Assembly (NCBI GenBank): GCA_027214385.1
Contig: JAPVXR010000015.1
Location: 41,911-105,910 of the forward strand
From: Cryomorphaceae bacterium 1068
GTDB taxonomy: Bacteria; Bacteroidota; Bacteroidia; Flavobacteriales_D; Cryomorphaceae
Reading direction: 5' to 3'
DNA: 64,000 nucleotides
Both the position numbers and the translations under genes were made by a program. Shown one piece after another: positions 28,476 through 37,594 of the stretch. The notes beneath the pieces were generated by a model. It had not been told where the DNA came from. It made no database searches and saw only the letters and a list, made by a program, of their open reading frames with translations. Positions within the stretch are counted from its first letter, which is position 1; every line of letters starts with the position of its first letter.

Positions 28476-28536
28476 ATGCGCATCTTGAAGCCTGTTATTA
28501 TTAACCGTATATCATCTAAACCAATCTAATCCTATT

Positions 28537-29451
28537 ATGAAAAATTTCAACAATCTTACCATTGCCGTATGCACGTGTATGGTTTTCTTTCTGACCAGCA
28601 TATCCATTGCCCAGACCACTCATATCGTCGAAGTCAGTAATTTTCAATTTACGCCTGCCAGCATTACTATCGAGTCCGGAGACATAGTGACGTTTAACAA
28701 CGTTTCCGGATTCCATAATGCAAACGGTTCTACTGATGTATTCCCGGGAAACCCTGCTTCGTTCACAACCGGTAGCCCGGCCGCTGCTCCTTGGAGTGAA
28801 TCAGTCGTCCTAACGGTTCCAGGTACCTACACCTACCTTTGCGATATCCACACAAATATGGTGGGTACAATCATCGTAAACAGCAGCGAACCACCTTGTG
28901 AAAACCCTTACCCGGCGGTCACAGGCTTGTCATCCGTCGTCCAGACAAATGGTGTCGCCCTGTCTTGGGACCCGATTTCCGGATCAATAGGATGCCAAGT
29001 GCGGGTAGGACCCAAAAATGGCGGTATTTTAGGGACGAGAACGATAGGAGGCAACAATGTGTCACAGTTTTTTATTCCCGGCCAATTCTTAAGCCCTGGC
29101 ACTACTTACGACTGGGAAGTACGTTGCGGATGCTCTCAAAGCCCCGTAATAGCTGGACCTTGGATGGGTGCAGACTTTGCTATTCCTGCAGGCGCTGCCA
29201 TCACTTCATTTCCAAATCCCACAAGCGATGTGTCCAACGTGACCTTCAGCGTTGCAGGTGAGGGATATGCAACTCTCGAAGTTTACGACATGACCGGACG
29301 CAGTCTCGAATCTCTTTTTAGCGGAATGGCTAGTGCTGACATGGATTACCGCTTCTCATTCAATGGCACAGGCTTACCTGAAGGAGTTTACATTTACAGA
29401 CTCACCACAGAAACTGAAACAGTGATTGAAAAGTTCATGATTTCAAGATAA
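28537..29451 (+). CDS. secreted cupredoxin-domain protein with T9SS sorting domain
   Basis: 304 aa. A signal peptide ends near Ala25-Gln26. Residues about 28-114 form a plastocyanin/azurin-like domain with a full set of type 1 copper ligands: His60 (GFHNAN), Cys102, His105 and Met108 (YLCDIHTNM). A fibronectin-III-like segment follows (about 120-215: GVALSWDPISGSIGCQVRVG). The last 80 residues are a T9SS type A C-terminal sorting domain (SFPNPTSD, LEVYDMTGRSL, GVYIYRL, EKFMISR). It should therefore be exported across the outer membrane and act at the surface or outside, perhaps in copper binding or electron transfer. It is bracketed by terminators, hence monocistronic. Confidence 0.88.
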   Translation: MKNFNNLTIAVCTCMVFFLTSISIAQTTHIVEVSNFQFTPASITIESGDIVTFNNVSGFHNANGSTDVFPGNPASFTTGSPAAAPWSESVVLTVPGTYTYLCDIHTNMVGTIIVNSSEPPCENPYPAVTGLSSVVQTNGVALSWDPISGSIGCQVRVGPKNGGILGTRTIGGNNVSQFFIPGQFLSPGTTYDWEVRCGCSQSPVIAGPWMGADFAIPAGAAITSFPNPTSDVSNVTFSVAGEGYATLEVYDMTGRSLESLFSGMASADMDYRFSFNGTGLPEGVYIYRLTTETETVIEKFMISR

Positions 29452-29563
29452 ACCTTTTCGTTTTTTTCGAAGCCACAAAGAAAAAAATGAGATGTCAACT
29501 ATCTTATTTTGAGGCAAGAAACTCTCTCGTTCTTGGATTTTTTGACTCAGATTGAATTTCAAG

Positions 29564-29590
29564 AGTGCGGCCATAGGTCGCACTTTTTTT
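29564..29590 (+). terminator. terminator of the cupredoxin gene
   Basis: 9-bp stem AGTGCGGCC / GGTCGCACT (one G-U), loop ATA, followed by seven T. The T run reaches the end of the convergent DUF2797 gene. Confidence 0.82.
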
Positions 29591-30389
29591 ATTCGCAGTC
29601 AAATTCCACTTCGTAACCGCTGTACTTTCTTAAGTTGATCACGTTCTCCTTGTCGAAATAGAGATATTGACCACGTATGCCGGTAAGGGTTCCCTCGATG
29701 ATCTTCTCCTTGTCCAAATTGATCGACTTTACCTTTTCGGGATATTCAGTAACGGGATAATCAATCTCGTAAACCTCCGAATCAGCAATGGCATACTGCT
29801 TCAAATCTTCAGGAAAAAAGGAAATCATGGCATCACGAAGCTCCACTAAGTCTTCTTCGCCTTTTTCATCCTTCAGCATTTTTCGCCAATCGGTGCGATC
29901 AGAGAGGTACTGCTTTAACTCAATCTCAAGATCTCCTGCCAATTTGCGGTATGGGACTTCTGCTATTTTTATAGCCCGCCACGCCCCTTGATCCAGCCAT
30001 CGACTGGGAATATTGGTTGATCGGGTGACCCCAACCTTTACGCCTGATGTTTGTGCCAAATAGATAAAGTGAGGTTGGTTGTGGTGTTTCTCTTCCCATT
30101 CCACATCTCGTCCTTTACCTAAATGAGCCTCACATAGCTCTGGCCTTATGATGCATGGAGCTGCTTGCGCAGCATTCATAAAACAATCGTAGCAAAACCC
30201 TTGACCAAAGGTCTTCTTGAGGCCCTTGCCGCAGTTGGTGCAATTGATTTTACCTGTCCATTTCAATGTCAACACTTTATTGATACATGGATTGACATCA
30301 GGACCAATTTCTTTATTGAGGTTGAGATTGTAATGAACTCCACCATTTACGGTAACCTTCATTTTTCTCAAAGTGCCTTTTGCATTCAT
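29589..30389 (-). CDS. DUF2797 protein with zinc-type cysteines
   Basis: 266 aa, cytoplasmic, function unknown. The N-terminal third has two CxxC pairs (Cys50/53 and Cys66/69) plus Cys79 and Cys86, consistent with a zinc-binding module. The middle reads FIYLAQTSGVKVGVTRSTN then SRWLDQGAWRAIKIAEVPYR and an acidic helix. This resembles a GIY-YIG nuclease-like core, though the family is annotated only as DUF2797. A second Met (residue 10) is an alternative start. It is divergent from the GH3 gene with about 55 bp between starts. Confidence 0.8.
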   Translation of the reverse strand: MNAKGTLRKMKVTVNGGVHYNLNLNKEIGPDVNPCINKVLTLKWTGKINCTNCGKGLKKTFGQGFCYDCFMNAAQAAPCIIRPELCEAHLGKGRDVEWEEKHHNQPHFIYLAQTSGVKVGVTRSTNIPSRWLDQGAWRAIKIAEVPYRKLAGDLEIELKQYLSDRTDWRKMLKDEKGEEDLVELRDAMISFFPEDLKQYAIADSEVYEIDYPVTEYPEKVKSINLDKEKIIEGTLTGIRGQYLYFDKENVINLRKYSGYEVEFDCE

Positions 30390-30444
30390 CTTATTGCAGC
30401 TTGATAACTTCCTTTTTAGTATTTTGCTTCCCTATCCTGTCACT

Positions 30445-31965
30445 ATGGCCCTTAACTCCGTCTTCTCTTGGTTTATGAAGAAGCGCTTGCATCAGATTGA
30501 GCTCTTCATGAAATATCCTGTAGAGGTTCAAAATGAGCTTTTTGAGCGCCTCATCGAAACGGCAAAGGATACAGAATGGGGCCGAAAATACGACTATGCC
30601 GGCATCCGATCACAAAGAACCTATCGAGACAGAGTGCCGCTGCAAACCTACGAAGACGTAAAGCATTATGTAAACCGAATGAAAGAAGGTGAGCAAAACT
30701 TACTCTGGCCAACGGAAATTAATTGGTTCGCAAAATCATCGGGAACTACTAGCGACAAAAGCAAGTTCATACCCGTAAGCCGAGAAGCACTGGAAGGCTG
30801 CCATTATAAAGGTGGAAAAGACTTGCTCGCCTTATACAACCACAATCATCCCGATAACGGGCTTTACAACGGAAAGTCACTTGTTTTGGGCGGCAGCAGC
30901 CAAATCAATGAATTCAGAAAGGATTCTTACTCAGGAGATTTATCTGCAATCATCATCAACAACCTGCCCCTCTGGGTAGAAATGAAGCGAATTCCGGATC
31001 GTTCCATTGCATTAATGGACAAATGGGAAGATAAGATCGAACGAATGGCGGAAAGTGTGAAGGACGAAAACGTAACGAACATGGCGGGTGTACCTTCTTG
31101 GACGCTCGTGCTGCTCAAGCGCGTTCTCGAAATGAAGGGAAAGAACACCATTCACGAAATCTGGCCTAACCTTGAGCTTTACATACACGGCGGTGTAAAC
31201 TTCGCCCCTTACCGGGAACAGTTTGATCGAATTATCGGATCGGAAAAAATGAACTACTACGACAGCTACAATGCCAGCGAAGGGTACTTTGGCATCCAAG
31301 ACCGCGGAAATGCAAACGATATGTTGCTTATGCTTGACTATGGTATTTACTACGAGTTCATACCGGCATCAGAATCGCATGAGGAGAATCCACGAATCGT
31401 GAGCTTGAGCGAAGTGGAGATTGGCGAGAACTACGAAATAGTCATCAGCACCAATGCGGGCCTGTGGCGCTACCGAATCGGTGACACAGTAAGTTTTACT
31501 TCGAAATTTCCTTTCAGAATTCAAGTGACAGGCAGAACGAAGCACTTTATCAATGCCTTTGGTGAAGAGCTGATTATAGACAATGCTGAAAAGGCGCTTT
31601 CCAAAGCATGCGGGGAGTGCGACTGTTCCATTGTCGATTACACGGCAGGCCCCCTTTACATGAGCAATGAAGGCACGGGGGGCCACGAATGGCTAATCGA
31701 ATTTGACCGAGCTCCGCTCAATATGGAGACTTTTGCAGCCATACTGGACAATGAACTTAAAAATCTCAACAGCGACTATGAAGCCAAAAGAACGGGAGAT
31801 TTGACCCTGCGATTTCCATTGGTAAAGAAAGTACCGACCAAGACCTTCTACAATTGGCTGAAAACTCAAGGCAAGCTGGGAGGACAGCACAAGGTGCCCC
31901 GCTTAGCGAATAACAGAAAGTTTCTAGACGATATCGGCGAAATGCTCGTTCAAGAAAACGTATGA
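30445..31965 (+). CDS. GH3-family acyl-adenylating enzyme
   Basis: 506 aa. GH3 proteins (named for plant auxin-responsive enzymes) adenylate a carboxylic acid and join it to an amino acid or similar nucleophile. Visible features are the ATP-binding stretch KSSGTTSDKSKFIPVS near residue 100, YDSYNASEGYFGIQ near 275, and LWRYRIGDTVSF near 345. The bacterial substrate is not known. The frame is open from 30373, but the ATG at 30445 (MALNSVFSWFMKKR) is the family-like start. The next gene starts 4 bases before its stop, so the two are coupled. Confidence 0.87.
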   Translation: MALNSVFSWFMKKRLHQIELFMKYPVEVQNELFERLIETAKDTEWGRKYDYAGIRSQRTYRDRVPLQTYEDVKHYVNRMKEGEQNLLWPTEINWFAKSSGTTSDKSKFIPVSREALEGCHYKGGKDLLALYNHNHPDNGLYNGKSLVLGGSSQINEFRKDSYSGDLSAIIINNLPLWVEMKRIPDRSIALMDKWEDKIERMAESVKDENVTNMAGVPSWTLVLLKRVLEMKGKNTIHEIWPNLELYIHGGVNFAPYREQFDRIIGSEKMNYYDSYNASEGYFGIQDRGNANDMLLMLDYGIYYEFIPASESHEENPRIVSLSEVEIGENYEIVISTNAGLWRYRIGDTVSFTSKFPFRIQVTGRTKHFINAFGEELIIDNAEKALSKACGECDCSIVDYTAGPLYMSNEGTGGHEWLIEFDRAPLNMETFAAILDNELKNLNSDYEAKRTGDLTLRFPLVKKVPTKTFYNWLKTQGKLGGQHKVPRLANNRKFLDDIGEMLVQENV

Positions 31966-32756
31966 TCAAGGCTTTTCTCACTTCCACACTTTTTCTTTTT
32001 TGCTTGCACTTCGCACAAGCGCAATTCATGGAGCTATATACCATTCAGGGAAAATTCGATTTTATTGAATACGACAACCTTTTGAATGTCTATGGAGTGC
32101 GAAATACCGAGATCTTTAAATACAAGTCTGATGGAGCCTTTGCTTTTCGCTTTAGCGACGAACAGATGGGAGAAGTCGGCGCGCTGGACATCACGTACCC
32201 TCTGCGGCCCTTGGTGATGTATCCCGACCTGAATTACGTTGTTTTGCTCGACAATACTTTGAGCAACAACAGAGGTAGAATCAACCTATTGAATAAAAAC
32301 ATAAGCATGGGCACCCTCGGGTGTTCATCTGTTCAAAACCATTTTTGGTTTTATGACGCCATGAATTTTTCACTCATTCGGATGAATGAAAACCTATCGC
32401 AGGCGGCTACGACGGGAAATTTATCACAGATATTGAGAATAGACTTGAATCCAAACTACATGGTAGAGTTTGCCAATCGCGTTTACCTTAACAATCCCGA
32501 ATCGGGAATTCTCGTCTTCGATATTTTCGGAACTTACATCAAAACCATTTCCATTAAAGGATTGGAAAGGTTTCAAGTATTTGAAACTACGGTGGTCTAT
32601 TTTGCAGACAACAAACTGCACCAGTACAACACCATCGACTTTAAAGAAACGGAAATTGAACTCCCTGAAAAATGCGCTCAGGCCTTGATTTTCAAGAACC
32701 GAGTGGCAGGACTTTGCAGCGATAACATTAAAGTTTGGGAGCTAATCAACCCTTGA
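31962..32756 (+). CDS. exported protein of unknown function, propeller-like repeats
   Basis: 264 aa, not recognised. A signal peptide (LTSTLFLFCLHFAQAQ, cut near residue 20) is followed by beta-rich repeats of about 40 residues without cysteines apart from three scattered ones. The pattern (short strands, DLNYVVLLDN, NRVYLNNPESGILVFDIFGTYIKTI) suggests a small beta-propeller. Its ATG overlaps the GH3 stop by 4 bases, so the two are co-translated. That is odd, because GH3 enzymes are cytoplasmic and this protein should be periplasmic. Confidence 0.6.
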   Translation: MIKAFLTSTLFLFCLHFAQAQFMELYTIQGKFDFIEYDNLLNVYGVRNTEIFKYKSDGAFAFRFSDEQMGEVGALDITYPLRPLVMYPDLNYVVLLDNTLSNNRGRINLLNKNISMGTLGCSSVQNHFWFYDAMNFSLIRMNENLSQAATTGNLSQILRIDLNPNYMVEFANRVYLNNPESGILVFDIFGTYIKTISIKGLERFQVFETTVVYFADNKLHQYNTIDFKETEIELPEKCAQALIFKNRVAGLCSDNIKVWELINP

Positions 32757-32780
32757 GCCTCGCTACACCGTCAATATTTG

Positions 32781-32788
32781 TATTTTTG
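32781..32788 (+). promoter_or_regulatory. -7 element of deoxynucleoside kinase copy 2
   Basis: TATTTTTG, a perfect TAnnTTTG, 17 bases before the ATG. TTG at 32753-32755 is 25 bases away, longer than usual for a -33 element. Confidence 0.4.
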
Positions 32789-32805
32789 CCCGTTATTCAG
32801 AAATT

Positions 32806-33420
32806 ATGCACGTAGCAGTAGCCGGAAATATAGGTTCAGGCAAGACCACTCTTACAGGATTGTTGGCCAAGCATTACAAATGGGAAACCCATTTTGAGGA
32901 TGTGGATGAAAATCCATACCTCTTGGATTTCTACAAAGACATGCAACGCTGGTCTTTCAATCTTCAGATTTACTTCTTGAACAGTCGATTCAATCAAATC
33001 GCGGAAATACGCGAGAAGAACATCAAAGTCATTCAAGACCGAACGATTTACGAGGATGCGTACATCTTTGCGCCCAACCTCCATTCGATGGGATTGATGA
33101 CCACTCGGGATTTTGAGAATTACTTCTCTCTTTTTAATTCGATGGAGAACTACATTCAAGCTCCTGACCTATTGATTTACCTCCGTGCTACGGTGCCTGC
33201 CTTGGTCAATAATATCCAAAAAAGAGGAAGAGAGTACGAAGAGGCGATTCGCTTGGATTACCTCAAAAGACTGAATGAGCGATACGAAGCTTGGATTTCG
33301 ACTTATGATAAGGGTAAGCTATTGATCATCGATGTGGACGACAACGCCTTCCATGAAAATGCCGAGGACTTAGGTGAGATTATTACCGCGATTGATGGTG
33401 AGATCAATGGGCTCTTCTAG
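32806..33420 (+). CDS. deoxynucleoside kinase (dNK family), copy 2
   Basis: 204 aa. P-loop GNIGSGKTT at residues 7-15, the LQIYFLNSRFNQI helix, the DRTIYEDAYIFA motif (Asp-Arg-Thr near residue 75) and a lid KRGREYEEAIRLDYL near 140. It differs from copy 1 at the substrate-contacting helix and lacks copy 1's C-terminal basic extension. The two products may be specialised for different bases or form a heterodimer, but this is inference. It ends in a terminator shared with the convergent pyrophosphatase gene. Confidence 0.9.
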   Translation: MHVAVAGNIGSGKTTLTGLLAKHYKWETHFEDVDENPYLLDFYKDMQRWSFNLQIYFLNSRFNQIAEIREKNIKVIQDRTIYEDAYIFAPNLHSMGLMTTRDFENYFSLFNSMENYIQAPDLLIYLRATVPALVNNIQKRGREYEEAIRLDYLKRLNERYEAWISTYDKGKLLIIDVDDNAFHENAEDLGEIITAIDGEINGLF

Positions 33421-33446
33421 CTTCAACTAAAACATTATTGCAAAAA

Positions 33447-33474
33447 AAAAGGCGCCTCGATTGAAGCGCCTTTT
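33447..33474. terminator. bidirectional terminator, dNK copy 2 / pyrophosphatase
   Basis: Stem AAAAGGCGC (33447-33455) / GCGCCTTTT (33466-33474) with a 10-base loop; nine A on the left provide the U run for the minus-strand gene. Confidence 0.8.
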
Positions 33475-33493
33475 AAAATGTCTTTTAATTCGG

Positions 33494-36274
33494 TTAAAGT
33501 TTCACCGAAAAAGAAACGGGAACCTCATCATAAATCAATTCATCACCAAGGTCAGAGAAGAAAGAGCCCGAACCATATCGCACGTCGTGCTGTGCGCGAT
33601 CAAATACGAATCCACCATCCAAGACGTATGTTCCATCCTCTTCTCTAAATTTGTATTCGCCGATTACATCACTTGACTTTCCTTTCATCGATAGGCTACC
33701 CTCAAATTTGTAAACGCCCGATTCATCCACCATTTTGGAGCTTCCGATTTTCAACGAAGCCTTCGGGAAGTTTTTTACATCGAAAAAGTCCTCTCCATGA
33801 AGGTGACCCGTCAAATCAGCATTTGATTCCGGATCCTTGATGTCGGTTACCTTGATGGTCGTCATATCAATCTCAAAGTTTCCCGAAAGGATTATTCCAT
33901 TCTCAAAAGTCGCTCTTCCTTGGCTCGCGATTGTTCCCGAATGTTGGCTTCCTGTTATTTCTTTTCCTACCCAGCGGAATTGAGAATTATCCGGAGAAAT
34001 TTCATACTCTCCAGTCAATCCGGTGCTTTCTTTAGAATCCATAGATCCCATGGTAGTTTCTTCCACGGCATTGTCAGATCCTGAGTGATCATTGTGTTCC
34101 CCATGAACACCACCCAATATCGGAGCGATCACCAATCCTACCAGGCAGGTAAGTTTGATCAGAATATTCATAGACGGACCTGAAGTATCTTTAAATGGAT
34201 CTCCTACAGTATCGCCTGTCACAGCAGCCTTGTGGGCTTCAGAACCTTTATAAGTCATTTCACCGTCTATCATTACTCCTGCTTCAAAAGACTTCTTGGC
34301 ATTGTCCCATGCACCACCAGCATTGTTCTGGAAGATGGCCCACATTACACCTGAAACCGTTACACCAGCCATATATCCACCCAGTACCTCAGCGGCTAGC
34401 AAGTTACTTCCTGTAAAGAGTTTCGTACCGAATGCAATAAGGATTGGTGTTACAATGGTCAATAGACCCGGCAACATCATTTCCTTCAAAGAGGCCTCAG
34501 TCGAAATCTCAACACATTTGTCGTACTCCGGCTCTGCTTTCCCTTCCATGATACCGGGAATGTCTTTGAACTGACGTCTTACTTCTTTCACCATGGCCAT
34601 AGCTGCCTTTCCAACTGCGCTCATCGCCAATGCTGAGAATACTACCGGAATCATCGCTCCAACGAATAGAGCTGCCAATACCGGTGCTTTAAAGATGTTG
34701 ATTCCATCGATCCCCGTAAACGTCACATAAGCTGCGAAAAGTGCCAATGCAGTCAAGGCTGCAGAAGCGATGGCAAAACCTTTACCGGTAGCGGCAGTCG
34801 TATTACCAACAGTATCCAAAATATCCGTACGTGTTCTTACCTCACTAGGCAATTCGCTCATTTCAGCGATACCACCTGCGTTATCGGCAATAGGTCCGAA
34901 TGCATCTATAGCTAATTGCATGGCTGTTGTGGCCATCATGGCCGAGGCGGCAATTGCTACTCCGTAAAAACCGGCGAATGCGTAAGCCGCCCAAATAGCA
35001 GCAGCGAATAGCAATACGGGGAAGAAGGTAGACATCATCCCTTGAGATAAACCTGCGATGATATTGGTAGCAGCTCCTGTAGATGAGTTTTGTACAATCG
35101 TATTCACCGGTTTTTTACCGATGGCCGTGTAGTATTCTGTCAAGTAGCTGATAAGGCCTCCTACGATTAGTCCTACGATCACAGCATAAAAGACACCCAT
35201 GGACGAAACCGCTATAGAGCCCTCGCCAAAGAATGTCATGTTTAAGGTTTCGGGAAGCATCCATTGGATAACGAAGTAAGTTGAAATACCCGTTAGGATA
35301 ATCGAACCCCAGTTCCCAATATTAAATGCTCTTTGTACTTCTTTTTCTTTTGCTGATTCATCTTTGATCTTCACAACCATTGTTCCGATGATGGAAAAGA
35401 TGATTCCAAGGCCGGCAATCAAAATAGGAAGCATAATTGGTCCTATTCCACCAAATGCGTCATCCATTCCAACTCCATTTGTATGGTCGTTGATCACGTA
35501 GTTTCCAAGAACCATCGCAGCAAGCATAGTAGCTACGTAAGATCCGAAAAGGTCGGCCCCCATGCCTGCTACGTCACCCACGTTGTCTCCTACGTTATCG
35601 GCAATAGTGGCCGGGTTACGCGGATCATCTTCAGGGATACCTGCTTCTACTTTTCCTACAAGGTCAGCTCCTACATCAGCCGCTTTGGTGTAGATACCAC
35701 CACCTACACGAGCGAAGAGTGCAATAGATTCAGCTCCAAGAGAGAAACCTGCGAGCGACTCAAGTATGATTGTCATACTCATATAGTCGTAGCTCTCGCT
35801 CATAAAAGACAAGGTGAGCAATGCGAAGATTGTACTCAAACCGAATACGGCTAGTCCCGCTACTCCGAGTCCCATAACGGTACCGGCAGAGAAAGAAACT
35901 TTGAGAGCCGTTTTCAAACTCGTTCTCGCAGCTTGAGTGGTTCTAACGTTGGCATCAGTAGCTATACGCATACCGATGTTTCCGGCGATAGCCGAAAAAA
36001 CAGCACCAATGACAAAAGCCACAACAATAAACCAATGGGTAGTTTCTACCACCATGGATACTACCCCTAATAGAATTCCTGCGATTACGACAAAAATGGC
36101 GAGCATGCGGTACTCTGCTTTCAAAAAGGCGAGTGCACCTTCTTTGATGTAGCCCGCGAGCTTTTTCATCTTTTCATCACCTGCGTCCTGATTTTTGACC
36201 CACTTGGCTTTGATAGCCATTACAATAAGACCAACTACTGCAAGTAGTGGAGCTGCAAACAAAATATTATTCAT
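33494..36274 (-). CDS. hppA: K+-dependent membrane pyrophosphatase fused to a YceI domain
   Basis: 926 aa. Residues 1 to about 720 are an ion-pumping pyrophosphatase with about 16 membrane helices. The substrate motif is DVGADLVGK (about 200-208) and the acidic motif DNVGDNVGD (about 226-234). [10 protein letters not shown] has Ala where K+-independent enzymes have Lys, so it should need K+. Instead of ending after the last helix, the frame continues through a His/Glu/Ser-rich linker (about 722-753) into a complete YceI lipocalin-like domain (about 754-926: [15 protein letters not shown] to VPVSFSVKL). The C-terminus of this pump family faces the periplasm, where YceI proteins work, so the topology is consistent. 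Neither usual TM6 gate glutamate is present (Gly244, Ala248); Glu182 in TM5 may replace it. Proton pumping is more likely than sodium pumping. Confidence 0.93.
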   Translation of the reverse strand: MNNILFAAPLLAVVGLIVMAIKAKWVKNQDAGDEKMKKLAGYIKEGALAFLKAEYRMLAIFVVIAGILLGVVSMVVETTHWFIVVAFVIGAVFSAIAGNIGMRIATDANVRTTQAARTSLKTALKVSFSAGTVMGLGVAGLAVFGLSTIFALLTLSFMSESYDYMSMTIILESLAGFSLGAESIALFARVGGGIYTKAADVGADLVGKVEAGIPEDDPRNPATIADNVGDNVGDVAGMGADLFGSYVATMLAAMVLGNYVINDHTNGVGMDDAFGGIGPIMLPILIAGLGIIFSIIGTMVVKIKDESAKEKEVQRAFNIGNWGSIILTGISTYFVIQWMLPETLNMTFFGEGSIAVSSMGVFYAVIVGLIVGGLISYLTEYYTAIGKKPVNTIVQNSSTGAATNIIAGLSQGMMSTFFPVLLFAAAIWAAYAFAGFYGVAIAASAMMATTAMQLAIDAFGPIADNAGGIAEMSELPSEVRTRTDILDTVGNTTAATGKGFAIASAALTALALFAAYVTFTGIDGINIFKAPVLAALFVGAMIPVVFSALAMSAVGKAAMAMVKEVRRQFKDIPGIMEGKAEPEYDKCVEISTEASLKEMMLPGLLTIVTPILIAFGTKLFTGSNLLAAEVLGGYMAGVTVSGVMWAIFQNNAGGAWDNAKKSFEAGVMIDGEMTYKGSEAHKAAVTGDTVGDPFKDTSGPSMNILIKLTCLVGLVIAPILGGVHGEHNDHSGSDNAVEETTMGSMDSKESTGLTGEYEISPDNSQFRWVGKEITGSQHSGTIASQGRATFENGIILSGNFEIDMTTIKVTDIKDPESNADLTGHLHGEDFFDVKNFPKASLKIGSSKMVDESGVYKFEGSLSMKGKSSDVIGEYKFREEDGTYVLDGGFVFDRAQHDVRYGSGSFFSDLGDELIYDEVPVSFSVKL

Positions 36275-36306
36275 CTGTAAGAAATTTATTTTCCAAATTC
36301 GGGGGG

Positions 36307-36339
36307 CAAAAATAGACTTTTTCAGCTATTAGCCACAAT
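36307..36339 (-). promoter_or_regulatory. promoter of the pyrophosphatase gene
   Basis: Minus strand: ATTG (36336-36339), a 21-base gap, then a perfect TATTTTTG (36307-36314), about 33 bases before the ATG. Confidence 0.55.
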
Positions 36340-36369
36340 CGAATTGAAACAGAGCGGAAAACGTAAGAA

Positions 36370-37353
36370 TTATTTAACGGCGTAAGTCACCTCTTTTACA
36401 GCCTTTACCGTTCTTTCAACGTTTGGTAAAGACTCATTAATAAGTGGAACGGCAAACGCAAAAGGTGTATCAGCAAGTGTAACTCGTCGCACAGGTGCAT
36501 CTAAATAATCGAATGCATGCAATTGGACTCTGTGAGATATTTCGGAAGAAATGGAAGCAACGGGGTTGCTCTCTTCTACAATAACCAATCGGTTTGTCTT
36601 CTTAACACTGTTAATGATGGTAGCCGTATCCATTGGTCTGATAGTTCTGAGGTCAATTACCTCGGCACTAATACCCTCTTTAGCCAATTGCTCTGCTGCC
36701 TCAAGTGCTACTTTCATGATTTTACCGAAAGAGACGATGGTCACATCTGTTCCCTCTCTCTTCACATCAGCAAGACCCAAAGGAATGATATATTCACCTT
36801 CAGGAGCTTGACCTTTGTCGCCATACATCTTTTCAGATTCCATGAAAATGACCGGATCGTCATCGCGGATAGCCGCTTTAAGCAAACCTTTCGCATCATA
36901 TGGATTAGAGGGGGTCACTACTTTCAATCCGGGAACAGACGCGTACATGCTCTCAAAACTCTGAGAGTGTGTAGCTGCCAATTGTCCGGCAGGACCATTA
37001 GGACCTCTGAAAACACAAGGTGAACCAAATTGACCTCCGCTCATCTGAAGCATCTTAGCAGAACAGTTTATCATCTGGTCTGCAGCCAAAATGGCGAAGT
37101 TCCAAGTCATGAATTCCACGATAGGTCGAAGACCGTTCATTGCAGCTCCAACAGCAATACCCGTAAAACCAAGTTCGGCAATAGGAGTATCGATGACCCT
37201 TCTAGGGCCAAACTCATCCAACATACCCTTACTTGCCTTGTATGCACCGTTGTATTCTGCTACTTCTTCGCCCAATAGAAATACGCGCTCATCACGACGC
37301 ATCTCTTCGCTCATGGCTTCACAAATTGCTTCTCTGAATTGAATCTCTCTCAT
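36370..37353 (-). CDS. pdhB: pyruvate dehydrogenase E1 component, beta subunit
   Basis: Thiamine-diphosphate enzyme subunit that, with the alpha subunit, decarboxylates pyruvate and acetylates the E2 lipoyl domain. 327 aa, usual for a separate beta chain. Typical stretches: REAICEAMSEEMRRDERVFLLGEEVAEYNG at the start (with the TPP-activating Glu), IDTPIAELGFTGIAVGAAM and VRRVTLADTPFAFA at the end. pdhA is not in the window. It has its own promoter (37373-37406). The lipoamide dehydrogenase at 58139 is the likely E3 partner. Confidence 0.92.
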   Translation of the reverse strand: MREIQFREAICEAMSEEMRRDERVFLLGEEVAEYNGAYKASKGMLDEFGPRRVIDTPIAELGFTGIAVGAAMNGLRPIVEFMTWNFAILAADQMINCSAKMLQMSGGQFGSPCVFRGPNGPAGQLAATHSQSFESMYASVPGLKVVTPSNPYDAKGLLKAAIRDDDPVIFMESEKMYGDKGQAPEGEYIIPLGLADVKREGTDVTIVSFGKIMKVALEAAEQLAKEGISAEVIDLRTIRPMDTATIINSVKKTNRLVIVEESNPVASISSEISHRVQLHAFDYLDAPVRRVTLADTPFAFAVPLINESLPNVERTVKAVKEVTYAVK

Positions 37354-37372
37354 TGCTGTAAAATTCGAGCGC

Positions 37373-37406
37373 CAAATTTAGTAATAAATGGTGCTTCGTT
37401 CACAAA
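37373..37406 (-). promoter_or_regulatory. promoter of pdhB
   Basis: Minus strand: TTTG within a T run (37403-37406), a 22-base gap, then a perfect TAAATTTG (37373-37380), 19 bases before the ATG. Confidence 0.6.
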
Positions 37407-37553
37407 AAACTACTCCACAGATCATGACGCCATCTTGAAGTTGTGTCACGGCAGATCGATCTACACATGAATTTCAACCTTTTCTTGGCAAATATGTTAT
37501 GCATGCATACCTTTGTTAAGCAATATTGAGCACGCTTTCTAAAAGGAATCTGC

Positions 37554-37561
37554 TACTTTTG
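37554..37561 (+). promoter_or_regulatory. -7 element of etfBA
   Basis: TACTTTTG, a perfect TAnnTTTG, 33 bases before the etfB ATG. The nearest TTG (37526-37528) leaves a 25-base gap, longer than standard. Confidence 0.4.
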
Positions 37562-37594
37562 CGCACCATTTATTGAAAAATAAAAACTACAATT

